The position numbers were made by a program, and so were the translations under genes. The notes beneath the pieces are model-generated. The model was not told the origin of the DNA. It did no database searches and saw only the letters and a program-made list of their open reading frames with translations. This document shows, piece after piece, positions 16,592 to 23,884 of a DNA stretch of 32,769 nucleotides (position 1 is its first letter; each line of letters opens with the position of its first letter). The DNA comes from Aneurinibacillus danicus (GTDB taxonomy: Bacteria > Bacillota > Bacilli > Aneurinibacillales > Aneurinibacillaceae), in the NCBI RefSeq assembly GCF_007991215.1, contig NZ_BJXX01000164.1, positions 1 to 32,769 of the forward strand, given 5' to 3'.

Positions 16592-17647
16592 TCACTGTTG
16601 GGTGCTAACTAATTCTTTGCTGTCTTCCCATTTGACGGGTGCATTTTTCTCGGCTGCTTCGTATACGGTCAGAACAAGCTGCAGTGCATTGCGGCCGTCC
16701 TGCCCGGTCACGAGCGGCTCTCTGTCTTCACGAATCGCATCCGCCATATCAGCGATGATGCGCTGGTGTCCCGGCGTACCATACGGGTCTTGATCGACCC
16801 GTTCGATGATCGTTGCCGCCTCTTCTTCGGATACACCTTCAAAAATCAGATGTTTAATCCAGTTGGCGGTTCTGCCGGAGATAACGGCGCTGCCCGTCTC
16901 GCCAAAGATGCTGAGCGATTCCTCATAGTTCTTCGGATAAATGGTTGCGGCCGCCTCAATGATGCCAAGCGTGCCGTCTTTGAACTTCAGCACGGCGACA
17001 GATACGTCTTCCGCCTCGATATTGCGCAGGCGCGTTGCATTATAGGCCTGCACTTCTTCGACCGGACCGGCGAGCCAGTACATCAGGTCCAGATTATGAA
17101 TGGCCTGGTTCATCAGCACGCCGCCGTCCATTGCTTTCGTGCCGCGCCATGGTGCCTGATCGTAATACGCCTGGTTTCGATTCCAGCGTACCGTCGCGTT
17201 AACATGACTAAGCTTGCCGAACAGACCCTGATCTTTTAATTTCTTCAGTTCCATGACAGCCGGCCGGAACCGGTTCGGATGCACAACCGAGAGTTTGACG
17301 CCGTTGTCAGCGCACGCTTGAATGATGCGGTCCGCATCTTCGAGCGTTAGCGCAATTGGCTTCTCGACGATGATATGCTTCTTCGCCGCCGCGGCCTGTA
17401 CCGCAAGCGGTGCGTGCAATCCGCTCGGCGTGCAGATGTTCACGACATCAAGCTCCGTTTCTTTCTCCAGCATATCTTCGAGCGAAAGATAGCCGCGTAC
17501 ATTATGTTTTTCCGTGTATTCTTTCAAACGCTCTGGATTAGTATCGCAAACCGCGATAAGGTCTGCGTTCGGAATATTACGAATTGCTTCGATATGTTTG
17601 TTCGCGATATGTCCGCATCCAACGATAGCAAACGAAATAGCAGACAT
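16592..17647 (-). CDS. Gfo/Idh/MocA-family sugar dehydrogenase (WbpB-like)
   Basis: The 351-aa oxidoreductase has an N-terminal Rossmann domain (VGCGHIANKH at ~9-18), the EKP motif at 95-97 (IIVEKPIAL) containing the catalytic Lys, and the C-terminal beta-sheet domain with GGVLMNQAIHNLDLMYWL. WbpB-type members oxidise the C3 hydroxyl of UDP-GlcNAcA using tightly bound NAD+ and hand the 3-keto product to WbpE. Position in front of the aminotransferase and the 6-dehydrogenase supports this. It is the first biosynthetic gene after the 240-bp structured gap at 17648-17890. Confidence 0.88.
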   Translation of the reverse strand: MSAISFAIVGCGHIANKHIEAIRNIPNADLIAVCDTNPERLKEYTEKHNVRGYLSLEDMLEKETELDVVNICTPSGLHAPLAVQAAAAKKHIIVEKPIALTLEDADRIIQACADNGVKLSVVHPNRFRPAVMELKKLKDQGLFGKLSHVNATVRWNRNQAYYDQAPWRGTKAMDGGVLMNQAIHNLDLMYWLAGPVEEVQAYNATRLRNIEAEDVSVAVLKFKDGTLGIIEAAATIYPKNYEESLSIFGETGSAVISGRTANWIKHLIFEGVSEEEAATIIERVDQDPYGTPGHQRIIADMADAIREDREPLVTGQDGRNALQLVLTVYEAAEKNAPVKWEDSKELVSTQQ

Positions 17648-17732
17648 TGAGCCACTTCCTTCGTTTAAATTGATTGTAATCTTGTATAATTGCTTATATA
17701 CTTAAAGTAGTATTTATTATTTAAGATATAAT

Positions 17733-17885
17733 GGGTGAATTCTGGGCATTTAACCCGACCTCACACCACACCCTTGACGATGAACGTCTAAGGCATCGTC
17801 CTTCTTTGTTGCATGCCCACAGCATGGCCGAGTGCCTGCAGTGATAGAGGTGCAGCAGGCGGTTACCTGACTATTTTAACCCTGG
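17733..17885 (-). ncRNA. Structured leader-like region, candidate eps-associated antitermination RNA (EAR/epsC type)
   Basis: This non-coding gap lies between the regulatory genes and the biosynthetic genes, the same relative place as the EAR RNA between epsB and epsC in B. subtilis. I can pair several local helices: GGGTG 17733-17737 with CACCC 17769-17773; GACGATG 17776-17782 with CATCGTC 17794-17800; CATGC 17812-17816 with GCATG 17822-17826; GCCTGC 17834-17839 with GCAGGC 17855-17860; and GGTTA 17861-17865 with TAACC 17877-17881. An AT-rich stretch (17650-17730) separates it from the next gene. The EAR assignment comes from position and structure density, not from a recalled consensus. Confidence 0.5.
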
Positions 17886-17890
17886 TCCGG

Positions 17891-18679
17891 TTAGAACAGT
17901 CCGAGGAATTTTTGGCGTTTCTTTTTCCTGTCAAACGGGCGCGGTGCAGGCACCGCAATGTCCTGTCCGGAGACGAGCAGACGCGCGTTTTCTTTGAAGA
18001 AATCGGTATACTGCCCGCCAAGCTTCCGGTCAATCCATTCGTATGCCGCTTTCAGCGCAAATCCTCGACGCGCAATGTTATGCGCATCAGAAGCGATGAA
18101 ATGAATAAGATTGTGCTCAATCAACTTACGCGAGATACCCTGATACTTACTGCTGAACTCACCGGCGACACTCGCCGCCGTCAGCTGGGCAAGCGCCCCT
18201 TTCTCCACCATGCGGTGCAGAATGGACGGCCGCTCGCGTATGTCATGGTTTCGTTCCGGATGGGCAATGATCGGGACATACCCTTCCACCTGCAAATCGA
18301 ACAGCAGGCGCTGTGTATACGCCGGAACATGATCATACGGCAGCTCAATCAGAACGTACAATTGAGTCTGGTTTAACGTTATCAAGGTCTGATGGGCCGC
18401 TTGAAAGTCCTGCACAATCTCTCCGTAGAGATGCAATTCCATTCCCGGGAGAATCGTGAGTGGAATCTTATTGTCTTCAAGCAGGCGGTTAGCTTCGTCC
18501 ACTCGCTGCAGGATGACTGAAGCAGGATTATCATACTTTCCGTCCCTATGATGCGGCGTGGCGATTACATGTGTAATGCCGTTTTGCACGGCATCCTTTG
18601 CCAGTGCCAGTGTATCTTCGGGAGTCTGGGCTCCGTCATCTAGCCCCCACAAAATATGATTATGAATGTCTACATTCAT
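17891..18679 (-). CDS. Tyrosine-protein phosphatase, PHP type (CpsB/YwqE family)
   Basis: This manganese-dependent phosphatase of the PHP fold (262 aa) removes phosphate from the neighbouring BY-kinase. Metal ligands are visible in MNVDIHNHILWGLDDGAQT (H6, H8 and the DDG acidic patch), in ATPHH, in IAHPERN and in IASDAHN, all family-typical. ATG 18679 follows GGAAGGGGAG. It lies 28 bp after the kinase gene, in the standard Wzz-kinase-phosphatase order of Firmicute capsule operons, and closes the regulatory part of the cluster. Confidence 0.94.
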   Translation of the reverse strand: MNVDIHNHILWGLDDGAQTPEDTLALAKDAVQNGITHVIATPHHRDGKYDNPASVILQRVDEANRLLEDNKIPLTILPGMELHLYGEIVQDFQAAHQTLITLNQTQLYVLIELPYDHVPAYTQRLLFDLQVEGYVPIIAHPERNHDIRERPSILHRMVEKGALAQLTAASVAGEFSSKYQGISRKLIEHNLIHFIASDAHNIARRGFALKAAYEWIDRKLGGQYTDFFKENARLLVSGQDIAVPAPRPFDRKKKRQKFLGLF

Positions 18680-18707
18680 TCCCGCTCCCCTTCCTTCAAG
18701 ATTCAGT

Positions 18708-19397
18708 CTATTGCTGGTAGTAATAGTAGTAGTCGTTTTTCTTCATCTTTTTGTTATTGAGCACAACGCCAAGCAGGCGCGTGTTTGTGCTTTCTAACTG
18801 CTGTTTTGCTTTTTTTGCCATATCGCGACTCGTCTTGCCCGAGTTTACGACCAGAACGCATCCATCCACCAGTCTGGCAAGAATGGTAGAATCGGCAACC
18901 GCCAGCGTAGGGGGCGTGTCCAGGATAATCGCGTCGAAATGCTTATCCATCTCTTCCATCACCACCCTCATCTTCTTCGAGCCGAGCAATTCCGCAGGAT
19001 TGGGCGGAATCGGTCCCGCCGTCATGACAAACAAATTTTCGATGCCTGTCTTCTGCACAGTATTCTCCAGCGGAACCTGTCTCGCCAGATAATTCGTAAG
19101 CCCGCGGCGGTTCGGCACATGGAATGTGTGGTGCGCGGTCGGTTTACGCAAGTCGGCGTCAATGTACAATGTACGCTTGCCTGCCTGCGCCATGACAACG
19201 GCCAAATTCGCCGATGTCGTCGACTTCCCTTCCTCCGGTGCCGTACTGGTCACCAGAATGGACTTAATCTCTTCATCTACACCTGCAAATTGAATATTGG
19301 TGCGCAGCGTCCGGTATGCCTCCGATACCGGCGATTTCGGGTCCCAATGCGCAATCAGCTTTTCATATCGTCTATTTGCCGTATCAATTGTACTCAT
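18708..19397 (-). CDS. Capsular tyrosine-protein kinase (BY-kinase, CpsD/YwqD family)
   Basis: The 229-aa cytoplasmic ATPase-type kinase has Walker A in TAPEEGKST (52-60), Walker A' in LYIDADLRKP (77-86) and Walker B in DAIILDTPPT. It ends in an autophosphorylation cluster of five consecutive tyrosines (223-227, YYYYYQQ). Such kinases need the C-terminal juxtamembrane part of the Wzz-like partner for activity and control polymer length and export. ATG 19397 overlaps the partner's stop by 4 bp and follows AGGTGA. Confidence 0.95.
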   Translation of the reverse strand: MSTIDTANRRYEKLIAHWDPKSPVSEAYRTLRTNIQFAGVDEEIKSILVTSTAPEEGKSTTSANLAVVMAQAGKRTLYIDADLRKPTAHHTFHVPNRRGLTNYLARQVPLENTVQKTGIENLFVMTAGPIPPNPAELLGSKKMRVVMEEMDKHFDAIILDTPPTLAVADSTILARLVDGCVLVVNSGKTSRDMAKKAKQQLESTNTRLLGVVLNNKKMKKNDYYYYYQQ

Positions 19398-20155
19398 GAA
19401 TGTTCACCTGCCGCTGCTACCTGAGCTTTTCTCTCTTCCAACTTACGAACGCCCGCCTTATCGCTGGCTTCGATTACCGCAATCGAACCGATAACCGGCA
19501 AACCAAGATGTTTCTCGATGTCCTCTTCCGTCTTCAGCGTATTATCCAGATACTCAAGCAGGAACGCAAGCGCCATGGAGAAAATAAGACCGATCACAAA
19601 TGCAACTGCCATATTGACAATCGGCTTCGGCTGCACCGGGCCTCCGTTTGTATCCGCCTTCGCTTTCGTCAGAATCTGTACGTTATCTACTTTCATGATA
19701 TTTGTAATCTCTTCTTGGAAGGTTTGCGCGACGGTGTTGACAAGCATAGCCGCCCGCTGCTTGTCCGGGTCTTTCGCTTCAATGGAAATGACCTGTGAAT
19801 CTTTGACCGCCGAGACGCTAATCTGGCTGGTCAGAGCCGATACTCGATCCGGCTGTCCCATCTTCTGGGCTACCTTATCCATCACGCGTGGACTTTTCAT
19901 TACAACGTTATATGTCTCAATCAATTGCAAATTGGATTCGATGTCATTCCTAGAAATCGTCCCTGTCTTGCTTCCTTCTTGCGACTTGTTCACCAGCAGT
20001 TCCGACTTCGCCTGGTAGACCGGAGTCATAACCAGATACGTAATTCCTGCGCTCACTGCGACAAAAAGCAGCGTAATAAGAACAATCATCCAGAATCGTT
20101 TGCGAAGAGTAATGACAACTTCCCGTACATTCATTGTTTCTTCTTGTTGTGGCAT
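19394..20155 (-). CDS. Wzz/CapA-type polysaccharide co-polymerase and kinase activator
   Basis: The 253-aa protein has the chain-length regulator layout: an N-terminal helix (MIVLITLLFVAVSAGITYLV), an extracytoplasmic coiled domain, and a second helix (NMAVAFVIGLIFSMALAFLL) followed by a ~50-residue cytoplasmic tail that should activate the BY-kinase. A proline-containing segment (GGPVQPKPI) precedes the second helix, as usual. It is the first gene of the exopolysaccharide operon. Start 20155 has AGAGGA 8 nt upstream but also GGAGG touching it; ATG 20134 (MNVREVVITLR) is the alternative and has a poor site. Confidence 0.93.
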   Translation of the reverse strand: MPQQEETMNVREVVITLRKRFWMIVLITLLFVAVSAGITYLVMTPVYQAKSELLVNKSQEGSKTGTISRNDIESNLQLIETYNVVMKSPRVMDKVAQKMGQPDRVSALTSQISVSAVKDSQVISIEAKDPDKQRAAMLVNTVAQTFQEEITNIMKVDNVQILTKAKADTNGGPVQPKPIVNMAVAFVIGLIFSMALAFLLEYLDNTLKTEEDIEKHLGLPVIGSIAVIEASDKAGVRKLEERKAQVAAAGEHS

Positions 20156-20559
20156 CCTCCAATTCCTCTCTTACAATTTCGTTGTGCTGATGTCCTTCAC
20201 GTAAAACACTATATACTAAGGCGCGGGAATGAAAAATGATACGAAAATTGTATTTTAAATTTCCAAAATTAGTCTTTTCATACCAGCAAATCATTGGGAA
20301 TTTTTCCTGCCATTTTTACAATTTTGCTTTTTTGCTAACGTTCCGTTTCTTTTCTATGATCAATTTGTTAAAAATATATAAAAATCATTCTCAATCTTAT
20401 CGATTAAAAAAGCGCATTCATCCTTTAGAGATAGGCATTCCAGCGTTTTTTCATACAAGTGACAGAAAATACAAAATAATAATTCCGACTTTTTTCCTTG
20501 ACAATAATTTTCTTATGAATTTCTAACTAAAATATTCAGGGGCAAAAATCGCAAAAAAA
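20156..20559. other. AT-rich region upstream of the polysaccharide operon
   Basis: About 400 bp between the first polysaccharide gene and repeat copy C must hold the operon promoter and its regulatory sites. The stretch is strongly AT-rich. I see no promoter of good quality: a TATAGT at about 20208-20213 (minus) lacks a clear -35. A plus-strand frame of 96 codons at 20236-20526 has no ribosome site and looks like chance. Confidence 0.5.
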
Positions 20560-20740
20560 AGCACCGTGGCTTTTCAACTGCAATCTCGATATGAAAAACA
20601 TGAGAAGGACAACCAGCTTTTGCGGCACGAAGGAGAAGAGAGGAAAGGATGAGGAAGGAATTCTAATGCAGAAAAAGGCGAAGTCTTTTTTCTCCCTCAG
20701 ATCTTTTTTCCTCTTTCTCTCTTTCTTTTTTCCTTATTTC
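20560..20740 (+). repeat. Intergenic repeat family R, copy C
   Basis: This is a full-length but diverged copy in plus orientation. The TTTTGCGGCACGAAGG box is at 20618-20633, the purine arm follows, and the central hairpin is reduced to AAAAAG/CTTTTT. The 5' hairpin has new sequence but still pairs (TCTC..ATG with CAT..GAGA). It lies between alaT and the polysaccharide operon. Confidence 0.75.
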
Positions 20741-20751
20741 CACACAAAAAA

Positions 20752-20776
20752 AAGAGAGACAAAAACCGTCTCTCTT
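20752..20776 (-). terminator. Rho-independent terminator of alaT
   Basis: On the minus strand a 9-bp perfect stem AAGAGAGAC/GTCTCTCTT with a 7-nt loop is followed by a run of T residues. It begins right after the alaT stop codon and should separate the alaR-alaT transcript from the polysaccharide operon. Confidence 0.85.
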
Positions 20777-20777
20777 C

Positions 20778-21956
20778 CTATTTATGCTGTTGCAGAAAGG
20801 CGTCTATCCGGTCAATGGCCATCTCCAGATTTTCCAGCGAGGTAGCATACGAGCAGCGAATATGCTGTGCTCCGCCTTCACCGAATACATGACCGGGAAC
20901 GACGGCTACCTTCTGTTCAAGAATAAGTTTCTCGGCGAATTCTTCCGCCGACATACTTGTCGAAGCAATAGACGGAAATGCATAGAATGCGCCTTCAGGT
21001 TTATGGCAGGACAAGCCGATTTGTTCAAACGATTTCACCACATAATTGCGGCGTTGACGGTAGCTCTCTACCATGCGGTCTTTGGCTTCCATGCCGTGAC
21101 GAAGCGATTCAAGCGCCGCAACTTGCCCCATAATCGGTGCGCATAGCATCGTATACTGATGAACTTTTACCATCGCTTGAATTAAATCCTCCGGACCGGC
21201 CGCATAACCGATACGCCAGCCGGTCATAGCGAATGCCTTGGAGAAACCGGACAAGAGAATCGTCCTGTCTTTCATGCCGGGCAACGAAGCGAAGCTCGTA
21301 TGATTTGTATCGTACGTCAGCTCCGCATAGATTTCATCAGAGATTACGAGTAAGTCATGACGGGTAATCACATCTGCGAGCGCAGATAGCTCTTCCTTCG
21401 TCATAATCGAGCCGGTCGGATTGTTCGGAAAACAGAAAATAATGGCCTTCGTCCGGTCGGTAATCTTTGATTCAATCTGCTGCGGCGTCAGCTTGAATTG
21501 CTGATCAATGGATGTCTGTACTGCAACTGGAACGCCGCCCGCCAGGCGAACTACCGGATCATAGGACACATAACAGGGCTCGACGACCAGTACTTCGTCG
21601 CCCGGATCGAGAATGGCCCGCAGCGCAAGGTCGATGCCTTCACTGGCTCCTACCGTAACCACTATCTCTTTATCCGGATTATAGTTTACCTGGAACGAAG
21701 AAGCGAGATAGCGGCAAATCTCTTCGCGCAATTCATAAAGACCGCTATTGGACGTATAGGCGGTATACCCCCGCTCCAGTGATGCAATCGCTGCTTCGCG
21801 CGTATTCCACGGCGTAACGAAATCCGGCTCCCCTACACCGAGGGAAATCACGCCTTCCATTGAAGACGCCAGCTCGAAGAAACGCCGGATGCCGGACGGC
21901 GGAATGGACTGAATCGTACGGGACAGACGGCGATTGGCAACCCGGGACATACTCAT
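20778..21956 (-). CDS. alaT: Class I/II aminotransferase, probable alanine aminotransferase AlaT
   Basis: This is a PLP-dependent fold-type I aminotransferase of 392 aa with the usual motifs: GVGEPDFVTP near residue 40, FPNNPTG at ~176-182, SDEIYAEL, PLP lysine K240 in SGFSKAFAMTGWRIGYAAG, and an arginine in the C-terminal region (HIRCSYATS) for the substrate carboxylate. The pairing with an Lrp/AsnC gene matches B. subtilis yugG-yugH, now alaR-alaT, where the enzyme makes alanine from pyruvate. ATG 21956 overlaps the regulator stop by 4 bp. Substrate specificity rests on synteny; other members of the family use aspartate or aromatic amino acids. Confidence 0.82.
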   Translation of the reverse strand: MSMSRVANRRLSRTIQSIPPSGIRRFFELASSMEGVISLGVGEPDFVTPWNTREAAIASLERGYTAYTSNSGLYELREEICRYLASSFQVNYNPDKEIVVTVGASEGIDLALRAILDPGDEVLVVEPCYVSYDPVVRLAGGVPVAVQTSIDQQFKLTPQQIESKITDRTKAIIFCFPNNPTGSIMTKEELSALADVITRHDLLVISDEIYAELTYDTNHTSFASLPGMKDRTILLSGFSKAFAMTGWRIGYAAGPEDLIQAMVKVHQYTMLCAPIMGQVAALESLRHGMEAKDRMVESYRQRRNYVVKSFEQIGLSCHKPEGAFYAFPSIASTSMSAEEFAEKLILEQKVAVVPGHVFGEGGAQHIRCSYATSLENLEMAIDRIDAFLQQHK

Positions 21957-22456
21957 GGCGTAACAACCATCCTTTTATCGTCTTCGGGCTGCTCCAGAAT
22001 CACGCCATCATGCTTGTACTTCTTCAGAATAAAATGCGTCGTCGTCGAGATAACCGAGTCGAGCGCAGACAGCTTCTCAGACACGAACTGCGCAACCTGG
22101 CGCATCGTTTTTCCTTCGATAACGACAGATAAATCATACGCGCCCGACATCAAATAAACAGACTGCACTTCCGGAAAGCGATAGATTCGCTCCGCTATGT
22201 CGTCGAATCCGACTTCGCGCTTCGGCGTTACTTTCACATCGATCATCGCTGTTACGAGATCATCCGCATCAACTTTCTCCCAGTTGACGATAGCCGGATA
22301 TTTAATGATAACCTTCTCTTTCTCCAGCTTCGTGATGGTCTCCCTGACATCCTCCACGGTCGTATCAAGCATTGTAGCAATCGTTTCTGCGGAACGGCGG
22401 CTGTTCTCCTCCAGGATATGCAGCAGCTCCCGCTGTTTATCTCTCTCCACTTTCAT
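21953..22456 (-). CDS. alaR: Lrp/AsnC-family transcriptional regulator, probable AlaR
   Basis: The 167-aa regulator has an N-terminal helix-turn-helix (residues ~5-60: LLHILEENSRRSAETIATML, then VEDVRETITKLEKEKVI) and a C-terminal RAM/AsnC ligand domain (VYLMSGAYDLSVVIEGKTM). The order regulator-aminotransferase with a 4-bp overlap matches AlaR-AlaT of B. subtilis. A 17-bp dyad in the likely promoter (22496-22512) suggests self-regulation. Confidence 0.83.
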   Translation of the reverse strand: MKVERDKQRELLHILEENSRRSAETIATMLDTTVEDVRETITKLEKEKVIIKYPAIVNWEKVDADDLVTAMIDVKVTPKREVGFDDIAERIYRFPEVQSVYLMSGAYDLSVVIEGKTMRQVAQFVSEKLSALDSVISTTTHFILKKYKHDGVILEQPEDDKRMVVTP

Positions 22457-22488
22457 CCAACCCTTCTGTCTCCACTTTTTTTATTTAT

Positions 22489-22519
22489 AATATAACAATA
22501 TTCAGGATATTGCCGACAA
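22489..22519 (-). promoter_or_regulatory. Candidate alaRT promoter with an internal operator-like dyad
   Basis: Reading the minus strand, TTGTCG (22514-22519) could be a -35. TATATT (22489-22494) or TTATAT (22490-22495) could be the -10, with an 18-19 bp spacer. The spacer is almost filled by the perfect dyad CAATAT-N5-ATATTG at 22496-22512, a plausible binding site for the Lrp-type regulator encoded 40 bp downstream. Confidence 0.4.
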
Positions 22520-22549
22520 AACTTCTTATAATCTCATCTTCAGCAAAAA

Positions 22550-22725
22550 ACCACTATGGATTTTCAGCCGTAACCCCGATAGGAAAATCGAGGGAAGGGC
22601 AGCCGACTTTTGTGGTACGAAGGAAAGGAGAGAAAAGAACGAGACAATGATTTCAATGGGGAAAAAGGCGAACGCCTTTTTCTACTCTGGCTCTTCTTTC
22701 CTCCCTTTTCTCCTTCTTTCCCCAC
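22550..22725 (+). repeat. Intergenic repeat family R, copy D
   Basis: This full-length copy in plus orientation is nearly identical to copies A and E over long stretches. It contains CCCCGATAGGAAAATCGAGG in the 5' hairpin, TTTTGTGGTACGAAGG at 22609-22624, and the perfect hairpin AAAAAGGCG/CGCCTTTTT at 22662-22681. It sits between alaR and the EpuA-like gene. Confidence 0.85.
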
Positions 22726-22745
22726 GATTTTCACAGAAAAAGAAA

Positions 22746-22766
22746 AGTGTTCCTTTACCCGAACAC
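22746..22766 (-). terminator. Terminator at the end of the EpuA-like gene
   Basis: On the minus strand GTGTTC pairs with GAACAC around a loop that includes the stop codon, followed by CTTTTCTTTTT. It would end the mbl-flhO-flhP-epuA-like transcript. The overlap with the stop codon is unusual but workable. Confidence 0.6.
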
Positions 22767-23015
22767 AAGGTCATACATATGCTTCCATGTCTCTAAATCA
22801 AACACGTCGAGAGCGGAACCATTTCCAATAATACTGTAACCTGTAATAAGTCCGGCCAGCAGGGCAATAAAAAGAAGAAACGGTACAAGCATGATCCTCA
22901 AAAGTAGCGGCATACCTGCCCGGCTCTTCGCTCTCTTTTTTACGGAAGACTTCTTTTTCTCCGGCGCCCTTTGTGCGGCGGCATCCGGATATAATGTTTT
23001 ACGTTGTTCCGGCAT
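22755..23015 (-). CDS. Small EpuA-family membrane protein (often labelled RNA polymerase subunit beta)
   Basis: The 86-aa protein has a basic, Lys-rich cytoplasmic head (KKKSSVKKRAKSRAG), one membrane helix (IMLVPFLLFIALLAGLITGY) and a short outside tail ending WKHMYDLVFG. This matches the small EpuA-like family that databases frequently annotate as a DNA-directed RNA polymerase beta subunit. Nothing here resembles RNA polymerase, so that name should not be used as a function. ATG 23015 follows AGAGG and lies 4 bp after the flhP stop. In Bacillales it commonly trails mbl/flhO/flhP. Confidence 0.75.
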   Translation of the reverse strand: MPEQRKTLYPDAAAQRAPEKKKSSVKKRAKSRAGMPLLLRIMLVPFLLFIALLAGLITGYSIIGNGSALDVFDLETWKHMYDLVFG

Positions 23016-23019
23016 TCTA

Positions 23020-23868
23020 TCAACCTCTAAAAATTCGATTGGTAATGTCCATCATCTGGTCATTATAGGACAGCGCCCGCGCATTGAACTGGAGCGCCCG
23101 CTGCGCTTCTATAAGAGAGGTCATCTCTTTGCGCAGGTCGACGTTGGACATCTCAAGTCCACCCTGGCGTACAGCGATACCCTGTGTCATTGCTGCACCG
23201 TTCGCGTTGCTTAATCGGGCAAATTCGTTCAACTGAGCCCCTTGCGGCAATTGGTAATAATTTTCCCCGACCGGGTGTAATATATTCGGGTTTTGCACGC
23301 TATATACGCCGATGCGAGGCCCTATCTGTTCCTCGCCGTTTAAGCGGTACGTAATCTGTCCGTCCGCCTTGACGGTAAAATGGGTGGCTCCTTGCGGAAT
23401 CGTAACCGGCTGCGGAGTTGCGCCATTATCCATGACATAATCGCCTGCCGCCGTTACCAGCTGCATTCCGCCATTTATAGGCATCCATTTGAGATTGCCG
23501 TTTCTCGTAAACAGCGTCGCCTGATCTCCGTTCGCCTGCCGCCGCTGTACACGGAAGAACGCATCTTCCCCTTCCAGGTATAAGTCTGTGGGTATGTCGG
23601 TCGTTTTTATTGCGCCCTGGTCGAAACTTGTCTGGATTACCGCCTCTTTTGCGCCAAAGCCCGGACGAGTCCCCGGCGGTGTAAGCCGGCTCGGTTCATG
23701 GTAGGCATATGGCTGATTATTTAAATGCCGGATAAGGAAGGAAGCGAACGCGGTGTCCTGACTCTTGTATCCGACCGTATCAGAGTTGGCTATGTTGTTC
23801 GCAATCGTATCCACACGCAGCTGCATCGCCCGCATGCCGGAAGCGGCATTAATCATTGAGTGATTCAT
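23020..23868 (-). CDS. flhP: Flagellar hook-basal body protein FlhP (FlgG-like)
   Basis: The 282-aa rod/hook-type protein has the N-terminal family motif (MRVDTIANNIANSDTVGYKS-like: LRVDTIANNIANSDTVGYKS at ~17-36) and the C-terminal heptad region (EMSNVDLRKEMTSLIEAQRA), both of which form the coiled-coil core of axial flagellar proteins. The B. subtilis equivalent lies in the same order after flhO and is needed for the rod or hook-rod junction. ATG 23868 follows AGAAGGTG by 6 nt and is 16 bp after the flhO stop. Confidence 0.92.
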   Translation of the reverse strand: MNHSMINAASGMRAMQLRVDTIANNIANSDTVGYKSQDTAFASFLIRHLNNQPYAYHEPSRLTPPGTRPGFGAKEAVIQTSFDQGAIKTTDIPTDLYLEGEDAFFRVQRRQANGDQATLFTRNGNLKWMPINGGMQLVTAAGDYVMDNGATPQPVTIPQGATHFTVKADGQITYRLNGEEQIGPRIGVYSVQNPNILHPVGENYYQLPQGAQLNEFARLSNANGAAMTQGIAVRQGGLEMSNVDLRKEMTSLIEAQRALQFNARALSYNDQMMDITNRIFRG

Positions 23869-23884
23869 AACCTACACCTTCTCG

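Noticed and set aside
20236-20526. 96-codon plus-strand frame upstream of the polysaccharide operon
   Set aside because: It lies in AT-rich regulatory DNA, has no ribosome site and has a composition expected by chance.
20498-20530. Plus-strand TTGACA near 20500 as a promoter
   Set aside because: No good -10 lies at 16-18 bp, and it would drive only antisense transcription into alaT.
22755-23015. Naming the small EpuA-like gene as an RNA polymerase beta subunit
   Set aside because: The 86-aa product is a single-helix membrane protein with no polymerase motif; the label is a database artefact.
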